64,000 nucleotides of DNA from positions 133,376,501 to 133,440,500 of the forward strand of contig CM032228.1 of the NCBI GenBank assembly GCA_019009955.1, given 5' to 3'. Under the pieces are notes generated by a model. That model was not told the origin of the DNA, ran no database searches, and was given only the letters and a program-made list of their open reading frames with translations. The position numbers were made by a program, and so were the translations under genes. Numbering within the stretch: the stretch's first letter is position 1; every line of letters begins with the position of its first letter. This stretch comes from Riptortus pedestris (taxonomy: Eukaryota > Arthropoda > Insecta > Hemiptera > Alydidae). Positions 1 to 11,700 of the stretch are shown here, in pieces.

Positions 1-3000
1 TGAATTACTTGAACATTCTGATTAATGTTCGAAATTAAATAACATTCCTATTGTTTAATTTTAAAAAAATATAGTATGAACAAAACAAATCTGAATTTAC
101 TCAACGTGATGGGACTAGAAGTTGTAGCGAAATAAGTTAATAAATTTTGAGTTTTATTAACTTATGTCTAGGGGGTCTATTATAAAGTATGGCGTAATTG
201 CAATTACTATTGCTTATATTCTTTTCTTTTTTTTAACAGTTGTTTTGGAGTTATTTCTTAACAAAGCTAGTATATTGGTATACCTTGGATCAGGCTTTGG
301 TGAGAAAGAAATTTTAACAGATGCATGATACTTTAATAATGATGAATACAATCAATGATTGTGACTTATTTATACTGCGTTTGATGTCTTGCATAATGAA
401 GTGGGGTTGATTAACTGATTTACTTTCTTCAAGGTACTCGAAATCTATGATCATGCAATAGGCAATCTCAGAGGTACCTATATAAAATAAATATAAACAT
501 TGAGAACTATATTTTGAATATTAAGAAGGGATTAATTGAGAAACCAATTCACGCTTATTCTTCGTGACTCTATAATAGTACGTTTATTGCCAGTAGTTAT
601 AATGAGAAGCTACAAAGGGAAAACGTATAGGATAATACTGCACAGAAAATTAAACAGATTGTAACCTCTAAATGAGAAATATACAGGCTCATTATTCAAC
701 CTAAATATTTTACCGAGCAAACTCGAGGACCTCAGGTAGTATATGTATTTATATATATTTCTTTTTTTCTGAGCCATGTTGGACTAAATGAATTGTATGC
801 AAACAAGTTTGTAAAACAGAGTTTTTTTTTCCGAGTCAACATGACTTAGACTGAAGATAACATAAACAGAGGGTCATCTTTTTAAACGTTGCTTAAGTAT
901 ACCCTATAGTATTCAACAGGTTCATATGAGAAACTTTTATACATTGAGTCACATACTAGGATGTCAGAAAATATCAATAGTTAAGATAAAAATTGAATGA
1001 GTAACGCAAGATATAAAAAAAATGTTGACTAATGCACTGATGAAGTTTATACAAAATGAGTAAGAAGATGTCTTCCTCCCTGATATCAAGGCACATCATG
1101 TCTGGCCCATAACTACAGTGATTGATTCACATTGTTACTTCATATAACTGAAGTTTCCTTAAAAAATGACTCACGTTCAATTGTCATAGTTTTGTAAGAA
1201 ACGTTTTGAAGAAAGACAGAACTTAGATAGAGAAATGAGCACATTTTAGAGATTTTTTGTATTCGATATCAACAGTTCGCCCTAGATTATTTATGAGTAT
1301 ATATATACTTGAAATATTGGTTCATTTGTACCAAATTACTCTTTATCATTGAAGCAAATGCGCAGATTACCGTCAATCAATTTATGAAACCATGGCTTAT
1401 TTATTCGTTACCGATTAATATTGAGGATAGACAGTGTTTAAGGATGAGTAAGGAGAGGTGAATGTTTGCAATAGAAAGAGATAACGATAGAAGTAAGATG
1501 TGCCATGGCTAATTGAGATGATGTAGTATTGAGTGGGCAATTCATCACGGAAGCCGCTCCGTCCCCAACCACGCTACATCAGAGAATATTGAGTTCCTAA
1601 TCACCACTATCATCGAAACACAACCTTACAGAGTCCTATTAACCCCTTACAACCTCCACCATCTTGTAAGGTTGACTGATTAATTATTTTTTAATAAATA
1701 CAATCTATTATATACATAACTAGTACTCAGATGCAAAACGAAATGTGGTATTTTTAGTTATTATACTTGTAATACTTATACATTGAATTCCTCATTGCCG
1801 CACAGCAGTTAACATTAAAAATAAAAGCTGTGAAGAAACTGGGCGTCTTTATAATTTTGATAACTTCAATGCACTTATAGTTAATTGCTAATTAAAGAAA
1901 GAAGGAACAAAGGGATTATCCACCTAAAAAAAAAAAAAAGTACCCCCAAAATAGGTCGCATGAAAAAGGAGGAAAATGAGTTCAAACATTCGGTTAGGTG
2001 GCCATTAAATCACGTCATTATAAAATGCTTTCATAATGTTACATATTTGAATAACATCATCATGTTTCGTACATCCTACTCCACTTAATTCAGTTCGAGC
2101 GATGAGGTATGATTTATCAGAGACGAATTTAGATGTCACCAAGAATTTAAGATGTTAGCTTAATCGTGGAATAATTAGCTGGCAATTACACTATAACTAC
2201 CAAGAAGATTAGAGAATACTGTGATCAGAAAATATTTTTCATAGTTGTAGCAGTGAGCGGTAGAAAGGACTTAAGAATTTTGGGAGTGAAGACCCGAGAA
2301 GAAAGCGTTGCTAATAGGAGAGGCGCCATACAAGACTTAGCTCTTGACCACACAAAGCAACACCAGGCTATTTCATCCTGGCAAGTACTAGGGGGAGGCG
2401 GAAAATGCAATAGCAATTAATATTTCGTTTTATTTTCAATCGGAATATTCCACTTACGACATCCATCGTTAAAACCAAGGACAGTGAACTTCGTTTTTAA
2501 TATACTCCTGAAATTCGGTACAAAAATTAAATATGCACTCAACAAATTCATTTAATACGAGTGAACTCAACTGTGTCAGAAAATGGAGTTTGAAATATAA
2601 GATAGGAAACCTCGCTGAGGGTTTAAGTAACCTAGAAAGCAATAAGTAATTTATTTTATAACTAATATTCATTATGCTTCTTCAGCTAATTGAGAAGGGT
2701 CCATTACAGTTTAACTGGTATAAATATATAAGTTTATAAATACTTAATGCAAAATGAACAAATTGGCAGAACAGAAGGAAAAATTCCTTGGGCAGAGTTC
2801 CAATTTAGATAACCGGTGATTGACTTATAGTCAGGCCAGGTCAACATCCAGGACGTTAGGGCTCTGACGATGATACACTGCTTCGAAAGCGTTCTGTCAC
2901 TTCAATAAATCGTTACTGTGGCCTTTTTACTCAACCTACAATATAATTCACGAATACCAACCTAGAATATAGGAATACATTTAAATTAACGTAATAAAAA

Positions 3001-4228
3001 ACTATATTTAAAAGAAAGGTGATGAAACGGTTTAAATGAAACTTTAAATAAAATAATGAACGTATTCGGCCAACTTTATTCCAGCTTTTAATGAAAAGAA
3101 ACAAATGTGAACTGATCGCTGAAAGCTAATTTAAAACGGATCAAACAATTAATAAATTAGTAGAGACTTGAGTAATTGAGGAGAGGTCGGTGGGAGATGA
3201 CCAGCTGGTGTATTAATACTTTGCCACAACTAATTTTATCTTCCCTCCTCCGAGATACCACCCACTTAGATCCATCCCATCCAATAATACAAAAGACGCC
3301 CTAACTCTTAGAAATTACAAATGTGGAACAGAAATTATTTGTATTCTTTAATTACCACTTAGTAGAACGAAAAAGGCAAGCGGCCAGGTAAAGTTACTGC
3401 CTAAGAAGAAAACTATAAAAACTTCTTCTTAATATCATCAATAAACTTTAACTCTAAAATTTAGGGAAGGTGTGTCAAATCCGTTTTACAAGAAAAAATT
3501 AAGAAAACGTAAATATTTTTGATTCTTGTTAGCCTACCGACATAGTGTTTGAAAAGAGAAAACTTTTCACTGCAGGCTTCCACTTTAATTTAAAATAGGA
3601 ATTTAACAACCAAGTAACTATAGTCCTCATAGAAGATTTTAAAGAGAAAATATATTTCTTGTTATTCTCTAATTAAATTGACAATCAGTTTTTTAATTGT
3701 TGTTGTAGGATTGCTTTTCGGTATGATTTTTTAGTAATAATTATTAATAAAAAATGAGTCATCATAAAGAATTATAATATATTCCTAGGGTTTTGTACTT
3801 CTTTTTACCAATAAATTAAAGTGAAATAAACTTCTCAACCTCCCCCTCCAAAAAAATAAACAACAACAAACAGAATAAATGTTGTTCTGCTACGTAAAAT
3901 GATAATTTTCAGAATTCGTTTTTCCATTGACAGAGCTTCATATGCCCTTGTAATGAGCAAGAAAAACATCAGGTCCACCGTGAGCACTGTATTTGTAGCC
4001 AAATATTCACTACACGAGGCCCCTAGTCTCTCTTCTCGTTCACTCTGATGTAAGTGTCCTATTGTGGCTCTAACCGATTAGGATAGCTAGAAATAAAGTT
4101 TATTTATTAACTACGAAGCCCCGCATCATCGAAAATAAGCTTAGTCTACTTAACAAAGTACCAACTAGCTAACTATCTAATAATTTATGATTGCCTTGAC
4201 ACAGGAAACTTATTCAGAAGCCACAGTT
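1..4228. other. AT-rich DNA, no gene recognised
   Basis: No open frame exceeds about 70 codons and none resembles a known family. The stretch is AT-rich with scattered homopolymer A or T runs, such as the A-run near 1927-1939. I saw no recognisable transposon ends, tRNA or long tandem repeat. Undetected short exons or very old repeats are possible. Confidence 0.6.
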
Positions 4229-4233
4229 ATATG

Positions 4234-4290
<57 letters not shown>
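4229..4290. repeat. (TATATG)n/(TA)n microsatellite
   Basis: About three TATATG units run into a pure TA tract that stops exactly at the left end of the Tc1-like transposon. TA units resume on the other side at 5918. The transposon therefore landed inside a pre-existing TA microsatellite. Confidence 0.95.
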
Positions 4291-4291
<1 letters not shown>

Positions 4292-4294
<3 letters not shown>

Positions 4295-4319
4295 TGCTGT
4301 GAAAAAGTCTTTGAACAAA
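4292..4319 (+). repeat. left terminal inverted repeat of Tc1-like element
   Basis: These 28 bases are the exact reverse complement of 5890-5917. Identity breaks at the 29th base. They begin CAGTGCTG after a TA. Confidence 0.95.
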
Positions 4320-4736
4320 ACTGTTCTTGTGAGAATAATTTATATAATTTCATTTTAGCACTTAATTTTTTACTTATTATTTTGCTAAGAGTCCTAGATG
4401 TATTGCGCATTTATTTTTCTAATGTAAAAATGTGTACAGTGGTGGATAAAAGGATTTATAACTGCTTGTCAATATTGTCACTATTAGGTTCCTAATTCTT
4501 TTTATAATCCTTTCTATTGACATCATCTTAATGTTTACATTATTATCACCTCTTTCTCTTCAAATCAGTATAAACGTTCAGTTGGAAGGTACAACATATT
4601 TGTGAAAACAAAAAAAAACATTTTTATTCATAGAATACTGCGTTTCTTCAAACAGTAAGTAAAATTTATAGTGTAAAATAATTTTCCTTAATAAACTTAT
4701 TTTTTTCTGTACTTTAAACTAACTGATTTTCAGGAA

Positions 4737-5747
4737 ATGGCGAAAATTAATCTTCTTGATAGACAGAAAGTGATTATTTTGTATCAGCAGGGCCTTACTA
4801 TTCGTGAAATTCAAAGACAAGTGAAAGGTTCTACTTCAGGAATACACTATATTATTAAAAAATTTAAAAACAGCAAATGTATTGTGGACTTAAAACGTTC
4901 TGGTAGGCCCCGAAAGTTAAACCGTGCTGCAGAAAAACATTTGAAGTTGTGCAACCGCAAAAAGAATAGCACACAACTTGCTCAAGAAATAGCTGAAGCC
5001 ACAGGTACACAAGTATCTTCTTCTTTGGTTAGAAGGAAACTTATAAGTTTTGGACTTAAGGGGTGTGTGGCTAAGAAAAAACCATTTTTCCGTCGTGGAA
5101 ATAAAGGAAAGCGTTTGAAATTTGTAAAAGAACATGAAAATTGGACCGAAGAGGACTGGAAAAAAGTTTTATGGACCGACGAATCAAAATTCGAAATGTT
5201 TGGCTCTAGGAGAAGACAGTATGTGAGGCGGCGGCCAGGAGAGGAGTATTTGGAAGAATGCTTAAATCCAACTATGAAGCATGGAGGAGGTTCTATAATA
5301 GTTTGGGGTTGCTTCTCCGGCTATGGGGTAGGAGATCTTGTGAGAATAGAAGGGAAAATGGATGCTAAAAAATATCACAGTATTCTTACATCTAACGCAA
5401 TACCATCTGGGTTGAGGCTTATAGGGCCGGGATTTGTTTTGCAGCATGACAATGATCCAAAGCATACAGCCAGAACTATCAAAGATTATTTGGCAAGAAA
5501 AGAAGAACAGGGACAGTTAAAATGTATGGAATGGCCACCTCAGAGTCCTGATTTTAATCTTATAGAGCATTTGTGGGAATTACTTGATAGAAAAAGAATT
5601 GAAAGGCAACCAAATTCTTTAGAAGAGCTGTGGAGAATCCTAAAAGAAGAATGGGAAAAAATTTCCCCTGATTACATAGCCTCTTTAATTTCTAGTGTTA
5701 AAGATAGACAGACCAAAAGAAATAAAGGAGGACATACTAGATACTAA
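4737..5747 (+). CDS. Tc1-like DDE transposase (DD38E), intact
   Basis: A cut-and-paste transposase that would bind the element's terminal repeats and move it into TA sites, acting in the nucleus. The 336-residue length is normal for Tc1. Residues 1 to about 115 form the paired-like helix-turn-helix DNA-binding part, with a GRPR AT-hook-like linker at 56-59. The DDE catalytic domain follows: Asp148 in WTDESKF, a Gly-rich box near 184-187, Asp238 in QHDNDPKH and Glu277 in FNLIEHLW. I count 38 residues between Asp238 and Glu277, so this is DD38E and not DD34E. All three acids are present and there is no stop or frameshift. The ATG at 4737 is the first in frame and gives the expected N-terminus. 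A few bases upstream is an AG that looks like a splice acceptor, so a 5' intron is possible but not needed. Family assignment is firm. Activity is inferred. Confidence 0.95.
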   Translation: MAKINLLDRQKVIILYQQGLTIREIQRQVKGSTSGIHYIIKKFKNSKCIVDLKRSGRPRKLNRAAEKHLKLCNRKKNSTQLAQEIAEATGTQVSSSLVRRKLISFGLKGCVAKKKPFFRRGNKGKRLKFVKEHENWTEEDWKKVLWTDESKFEMFGSRRRQYVRRRPGEEYLEECLNPTMKHGGGSIIVWGCFSGYGVGDLVRIEGKMDAKKYHSILTSNAIPSGLRLIGPGFVLQHDNDPKHTARTIKDYLARKEEQGQLKCMEWPPQSPDFNLIEHLWELLDRKRIERQPNSLEELWRILKEEWEKISPDYIASLISSVKDRQTKRNKGGHTRY

Positions 5748-5818
5748 TGTTTTGTTTGTGCTATATGGTTATTAAATATTTTTTCACTACAATATTATAT
5801 GGGTGGTATTTTTAATTA

Positions 5819-5824
5819 AATAAA
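5819..5824 (+). terminator. polyadenylation signal of the transposase gene
   Basis: An AATAAA lies about 70 bases after the transposase stop and before the right inverted repeat. It is a plausible poly(A) signal for the element's own transcript, but this hexamer is common in AT-rich DNA. Confidence 0.4.
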
Positions 5825-5889
5825 ATATTTGTTTCACAATAATTTTGTTTTTTTCCTTTTCTTCCAACTTAGATTATTTAAAAAGTTAC

Positions 5890-5917
5890 TTTGTTCAAAG
5901 ACTTTTTCACAGCACTG
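5890..5917 (-). repeat. right terminal inverted repeat of Tc1-like element
   Basis: Exact reverse complement of 4292-4319. It is followed by the TA at 5918-5919 and a short TA tract. Confidence 0.95.
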
Positions 5918-5932
5918 TATATATATATATAT

Positions 5933-6589
5933 TATCTGAAACCCAGTTTTCAGAGAAGATTTACTTCTAAAAGGAGATACAGTCCATGTAAGACCTGTTT
6001 GAAGTGCACTGATAGTTCCACTTCTACTGACCTCAGTTACATTTTAAGAGATTATTGTGAGTAGATTGGGTTCTAATTGAACGATGGGTACGGGAATCCA
6101 GACAATTTATGGTACCTGTTGGGGTGAAAATGAAATATAGGGAATTTAAAATTTCTTTAAAGTCAACAGGAAAAGAATTAATAATAAATGTATTCATGTT
6201 AATTCGCCCAACCATATTTCATGTGGACAATCCAAATACCATGAAATAAGCTTACCAAAATGCCAGAAAAACCATATAAGACTAAATATAGGGACTGACA
6301 CATGAGGTCCAAAGAATGACCAGGCAATTGCTGTAAATGAAGAAGCCAAGCGTATTTTTTATTAGGGGAGTGGACGGATAGTGGGAGGGTTCTCATAAAC
6401 GTGAGAGTTCATTAATGCAAGAGGCGAGGGAAGCAAAAATCTTGGTGAGGGTTCACGGAGGGAATGGAAAGTAGACTGAAATGGAGAAGGAATTGCATGG
6501 GGGAGGGGAGAAGAGTGCCACGGAATACTAAGTAAGACGTGAGGGCTCCGTCCGTCCGTTTTAAACCAGCATTACGGACAATTACCCAA
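5933..6589. other. unique DNA turning purine-rich
   Basis: No gene recognised. From about 6355 to 6540 the + strand is G/A-rich, with runs such as GGGGGAGGGGAGAAG. It then switches abruptly to the C/T-rich tract that follows. Confidence 0.5.
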
Positions 6590-7870
6590 GGGAAGGCGTT
6601 TATCTCACTCCCTCTCCCTCTATCCCTCTCTCTTGCTACACCCTCCTTTCACTCCACTATTATCCCTCTATCGTCATTTCCATCCCCACACTCCACCCAT
6701 TATTCTCGTCTATCCCCCTCTCCCTCTTTCCGACTACACGACCACTTTAACCTTTTACACCCTCGCACTCTTCCGCAATCCGTAACTCCCTTTCCACCTA
6801 TCTCATTGAACCTTCCACCTCTATCCCTCAAACGCATTCACCATCCCTACACTCCTCCCACTATTCTCATGTACCATCTCCCTCCCTCTATATTGGACTT
6901 TCTCGCCCATCCTCACCCACAACCCTGCACTTTCCTTCTTCCGCCTATCTCATTGAACCTTCCACCTCTATCCCTCAAACGCCTTCACCATCCCTACACT
7001 CCTCCCACTATTCTCATGTACCATCCCCCTCCCTCTATTTCGCCTTTCTCGCCCATCCTCACCCACAACCCTGCACTTTCCTTCTTCCACCTATCTCATT
7101 GAACCTTCCAACTCTATCCCTCAAACGCATTCACCATCCCTACACTCCTCCCACTATTCTCATGTACCATCCCCCTCCCTCTATTTCGCCTTTCTCGCCC
7201 ATCCTCACCCACAACCCTGCACTTTCCTTCTTCCACCTATCTCATTGAACCTTCCAACTCTATCCCTCAAACGCATTCACCATCCCTACACTCCTCCCAC
7301 TATTCTCATGTACCGTCCCCCTCCCTCTATTTCGCCTTTCTCGCCCATCCTCACCCACAACCCTGCACTTTCCTTCTTCCACCTATCTCATTGAACCTTC
7401 CACCTCTATCCCTCAAACACCTTCACCATCCCTACACTCCTCCCACTATTCTCATGTACCATCTCCCTCCCTCTATATTGGACTTTCTCGCCCATCCTCA
7501 CCCACAACCCTGCACTTTCCTTCTTCCACCTATCTCATTGAACCTTCCACCTCTATCCCTCAAACGCCTTCACCATCCCAACGCTCCTCCCACTCTCTCT
7601 TTCTGACTTTCACAAGCCACCTCCCTCCCACCGCTTCTCGCCACATTTGACGTCTCCTCTTTTGCTCTTTCCACCTCCCACAATCCGTAAATCTCATGCC
7701 CCCTAACTCTCTGGTCCGCCCCCTCCATTCCTCTATCACAGTCTCTCTCCAAACAAGAAATTCACTTTCGCTCAGTTACAGTACCCCCTTTTTGCCACTG
7801 CCTTCCAATCCACCCCCTTTATCCCTTCCTCGCCGTTCCTCTCAATCACGGTTGTTCTTCTAGATCAACT
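6590..7870. repeat. polypyrimidine tract
   Basis: About 1.3 kb in which the + strand is overwhelmingly C and T. It includes the 146-147 bp tandem repeat described separately. Apparent Pro/Leu/Ser-rich open frames here (about 6539-7102 and 7391-7606) are explained by the lack of purines, which makes stop codons rare. They are not supported as genes. Confidence 0.85.
6791..7590. repeat. 146-147 bp tandem repeat (satellite)
   Basis: The marker CCTATCTCATTG recurs at 6797, 6944, 7090, 7236, 7382 and 7529, spacings of 147, 146, 146, 146 and 147. That is about 5.4 units with few differences between them. Units of 147 keep a reading frame and units of 146 break it, so selection for a protein is unlikely. 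Some unit pairs share variants, for example a TATATTGGAC form versus a TATTTCGCC form, so the units have diversified or been shuffled. Confidence 0.93.
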
Positions 7871-8708
7871 CAATTCTATCCCTCTCACTCTTTCACTAAT
7901 AATATAAATAACAGAAAGCGTACATTAATTGTAAAATAGGTGACAATGAATAAAACTATGGTGGAGTGCTAATTTATGAGATGAAGAAAAAATGGACATA
8001 AAGTACGAAAGCATTCTACCATTGCGGGTAGATTATCTGCAAGTTTATTATTTTTTAAAAATACTGAACTCATCGTGGTTGTAATAAATCTATGAGGCCA
8101 AAACCAAGATTCACAGAGGAGCCAAAACATGTAGGAGATGGTACAGTGCGTTGCCCAAACCGAATTAACTGCCATATTCTAGAATTACTGAAGAAGGGAA
8201 AAAAATATTGTAGAAAATCCATACATTTTTCAAAATGATAAAGGAAGTTATATATGGAAAATCATTAAAAAAAAGCAAACTGATATAACGAACGGTGACA
8301 TATAAAGAATAATATAATACAGCACAAACATAAGCAAATTGTCTTCAGAACCTGGAAAATTGTAGAATGGGAGCGGAAACAGCTCCATGATTACATGGCT
8401 TTTTGTAAGAAGCTCTTCAAGACAATGTTATCTAGTTGAGGAGACCCCTAAGCAGGATGTGGGTCGTCACAGCCTGTGTCCAATTCTTTTGTTGCGGCCC
8501 AGCTCAGTCTCTGCACATCTGGGACCTCCGCTCTTCCTATAATCATCATGTCGCCACTCTTTCTACATATACATCCAAAAACAAAATTTGCTAGATCCAA
8601 ATCTCCTTTCAGATTCTATCGCATTTAAATATTTGTTACATGCCATAATAAAATAATACTTCAAAACTGAAAGTTAACAGAATATTACGAGTATATTATA
8701 CCAGACGT

Positions 8709-8711
<3 letters not shown>
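7871..8711. other. no gene recognised
   Basis: Ordinary AT-rich sequence between the pyrimidine tract and the TA microsatellite. A slightly less AT-rich patch lies near 8400-8560. No family was recognised. Confidence 0.5.

Positions 8712-8763
<52 letters not shown>
8712..8763. repeat. (TA)n microsatellite
   Basis: About 26 uninterrupted TA dinucleotides. Unlike most other TA tracts here, this one is not flanked by HINE-like repeat arms. Confidence 0.97.
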
Positions 8764-8766
<3 letters not shown>

Positions 8767-11700
8767 CGATAAAATTCTATCAAATCATTTTTATTTTACT
8801 TCCATTAAACAATTATTTTATTTTATTCCAAGTATGTTTAGAAGTATTCCCCGTTGTACGAAATAATTTTCATTAGAGTTCACGCACGCAATATAACGTC
8901 TTGTGAAAGAAAAACTAGGTTTGTTTAAAGAGACTTGTAAGGGTTCGGCTTTTAATTTACCACTTTTCAAAGGTTTCTCAGCTCCTGTTAAAGTCAAAAG
9001 GTGATTGGTAAGTCGGAAACCCCAAAACTGTCTACTTCTATGTCACAAGACACTCTCTCCGAGTAAAACAATCAAGGAAACTGCTTGAATATTATGTTAT
9101 TCAAATAAAATTAAAATGTAAACTGGGTAAATTGAATATAAACGAATACTAGACTTAATAATGCAAAAATATATTTTAATATTCGTGACATATATGAAGC
9201 ATGCATACAAGAACTGGCTCCTGATGCTGAGTAACGTAGGTTTATGTTCTAGATGGTGCCGGTTACCCCATAAAATGTATTTTCGTTCAGAACATAAAAT
9301 ACACATATCACACCTTTTATTAAAGATCTAGCGACAAAGAGCCTAAAATCAAACCTGTTGTAAAATAATTTAATTGTAGTTAGAAACCCCTTTGATGACA
9401 AATAACAAAGTGTTTCTAAAGGTGAGTTGTTCATTCTAAAAAGAGATCCTTTGCGTTGAATAAAGAGAGGTCTCTCGGGATTAATGGGGAACAAAGCACC
9501 GTGTTGTCCCATTATAAGGCTGGGAACTGTTACCGCGGTGTTTGTAAATAGTTGTAAGAGGTAAAATAGTGCCGGCTCTTTTGTTGCTGACTAAGTGCCA
9601 GGCGTAGGCGAGCCCGCATCTCCATACAATGGGATTTTATCAGGTTTTTGCCTGTCCTCCCCAGCGACTAGCGACTACTCCACTCTACTTGCGACTACTC
9701 CAGACTCCTTCTTTTTGCTATTCACTCTTTAATAGCTATCAGCACGCGGCCCACGCTTCTATAGACGCCTCTCACGTTGTTCCCGCCTCTGCACAATCCG
9801 GTGGGTGCTAGCTGTCCTTTGTTAGTCCCCTCATGTCCTAGTTCGCAACAAAACATAGCACACTACTTTCTACGCACCTCTTTCGTCTTGCCTTTGTACG
9901 CATAAATTAGCAACGATCAGGAGTGTGTGTTAAACGTATCAAGTTTGGGCATTAACCAGAGTTGAACCTGGATGGGGTCGCTATTCATGTTTAAGGGAGA
10001 GATTAATTTGTGACGTAAATCTAGAGGAATCCTACTGGCAGACTAAATGGCTAGGTAAGGTACCATGATGGTTGGATCACAGCCAGAGAATCGAGCCCGA
10101 GAATGGTTTACAAGAAGGAGAGGAAAGACCTGGAAAGAGATGCTGGCATGAGAATCTTATCTTCTGTCCGCAATGAATCCTTTAATCCTTCAAGGTCTCT
10201 CCTACCAGAGGGTAAATAACCTAAATAAAATGTTTCTTCAATTTTGATGAAGTATTTATTTTCACTCCTTAAGCTCAATTATTAAAGAAAGAGAAGGCTC
10301 AATGTTTGAACCACTCAACAGAAACAAAATCTCATCACTATTTACTTCGAAAACAGTCCATAAACATGACTGTGGTGTACGTAACACAGTAATAAATCAT
10401 TGAATCCCATAAAATGAAGGATTTATAATTAGGGGCAGATATCATTGTAGTAATAGTTATAGAATTATTAAAGGCATTGAAAATGGCATGCCATAGATTG
10501 AGAGCTAAGGTAAGGTTTAAATATAAAGGCCTAAAGGACTAGTAGGTAGTGTAATGACTAAATACAGGCTGGCCTAAAGGGCCTATTCATTCTGGCCCAT
10601 TTACTTAAGTACACCCTAATTCCCAGCCTGGGTTTGCCCAATCCAATCCTAATTCCATCAACCCTTCCTCTTATTCCATCTCCTCTATATTAACCAACCA
10701 ATTTACCTTTTCAAAAATATATTTAAAACATAAAAGCCCAATAAAAACTCTACAATCTATATACAGTATTTTACTATTACTAAACGTTTCTTTTAATTAA
10801 GTAAGTGATAGTGCATAAGAAATATGCCTCTAAAATAATTATTCTGTTGATAAAAATATTTGTTTATAGAATTATTTTCCTATAAAGAGTATTCCAATAT
10901 ATTGTCAATGAATTTGTTTTAAATAAAACAAATCCCTGTTGCCGAGACATTTACAAATGTTAGTATACACACTTCATTTTCACTGTATCAATGGAGGTAG
11001 TATCGCTCATCTCGGAAGTATTTATTAATGATGAGAGCACTGAAGGTTATTATAAAGTATTATTGATCCTTATTGCCAACTATGGCCCTTCTTCACTTGG
11101 TATTATTAGTCTATATAAATTTATGAGAACAATCAGGAGCCAGGCTATTTAATAACTTAAAATTATTATTAATTCACCCGTCTTTCAAGGATTTTAATTA
11201 AATAAAAGATAGTAGATACTAAAAAATACACGAGTGTCCTCGGGCTTCCGACTATTTCTAAAAGTCATTATTAAGCAATTGAAAAGATATTAACGGCCGA
11301 CACAGGACTGCACCGTCGTACATAAGTCCTTGACTAAATGTTTCTGGAGTCTATGAAAAAATCGTTTGTAATTTTTAAAATTTTAATAGCTTTGGAAAGC
11401 CAAAATTTACTTTGCGAAATATTTAATGTTAGTAAATAACCTGTTGATATAGTGAAAAAAGGAATCATTCTTTCATCAATGATGAGTGAGCTGTCAAATG
11501 ATTCAGTTTCTACCAGTATTACTCTAACCTGGCACGAAATGCTGTTGAATTAGAAGTAGTCCATCAGGCAGTAGCATTGATAATGATTGAAGCAAAAGAA
11601 AATGAATTTTGAAGAAGAGTGCTTTAATAAAGCTGCTTTGGAAGTAGATAATGTGCTATAGTTTATCAAAAGCCTCATTCAGGGGTAACAATGGATGGTA

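Larger units (their letters stand above)
4292..5917 (+). mobile_element. Tc1/mariner transposon, DD38E type, apparently complete
   Basis: This is a 1626 bp element with 28 bp perfect terminal inverted repeats starting CAGTGCTGTGAAAAAG. It is flanked on both sides by TA (4290-4291 and 5918-5919), the target duplication expected of Tc1/mariner. A single uninterrupted transposase frame lies between the repeats, and an AATAAA follows the stop. The perfect repeats and open frame suggest a young insertion. The transposase has 38 residues between the second and third catalytic acids instead of the classic 34, which places it with DD38E (Intruder-like) relatives of Tc1. Confidence 0.93.

Noticed and set aside
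4187..4495. 102-codon open frame with a run of Ile-Tyr
   Set aside because: It is translation of the TA microsatellite and the transposon's left end, not a gene.
6539..7102. 187-codon Pro/Leu/Ser-rich open frame
   Set aside because: It lies in a pyrimidine-only tract with a 146-147 bp satellite. The 146 bp units break the frame, so openness comes from composition and not selection.
10898..10952. Possible SINE fragment (CCTGTTGCCGAGAC after an AAATAAA-type stretch)
   Set aside because: The similarity to the SINE at 61 kb is too short and gapped to support.
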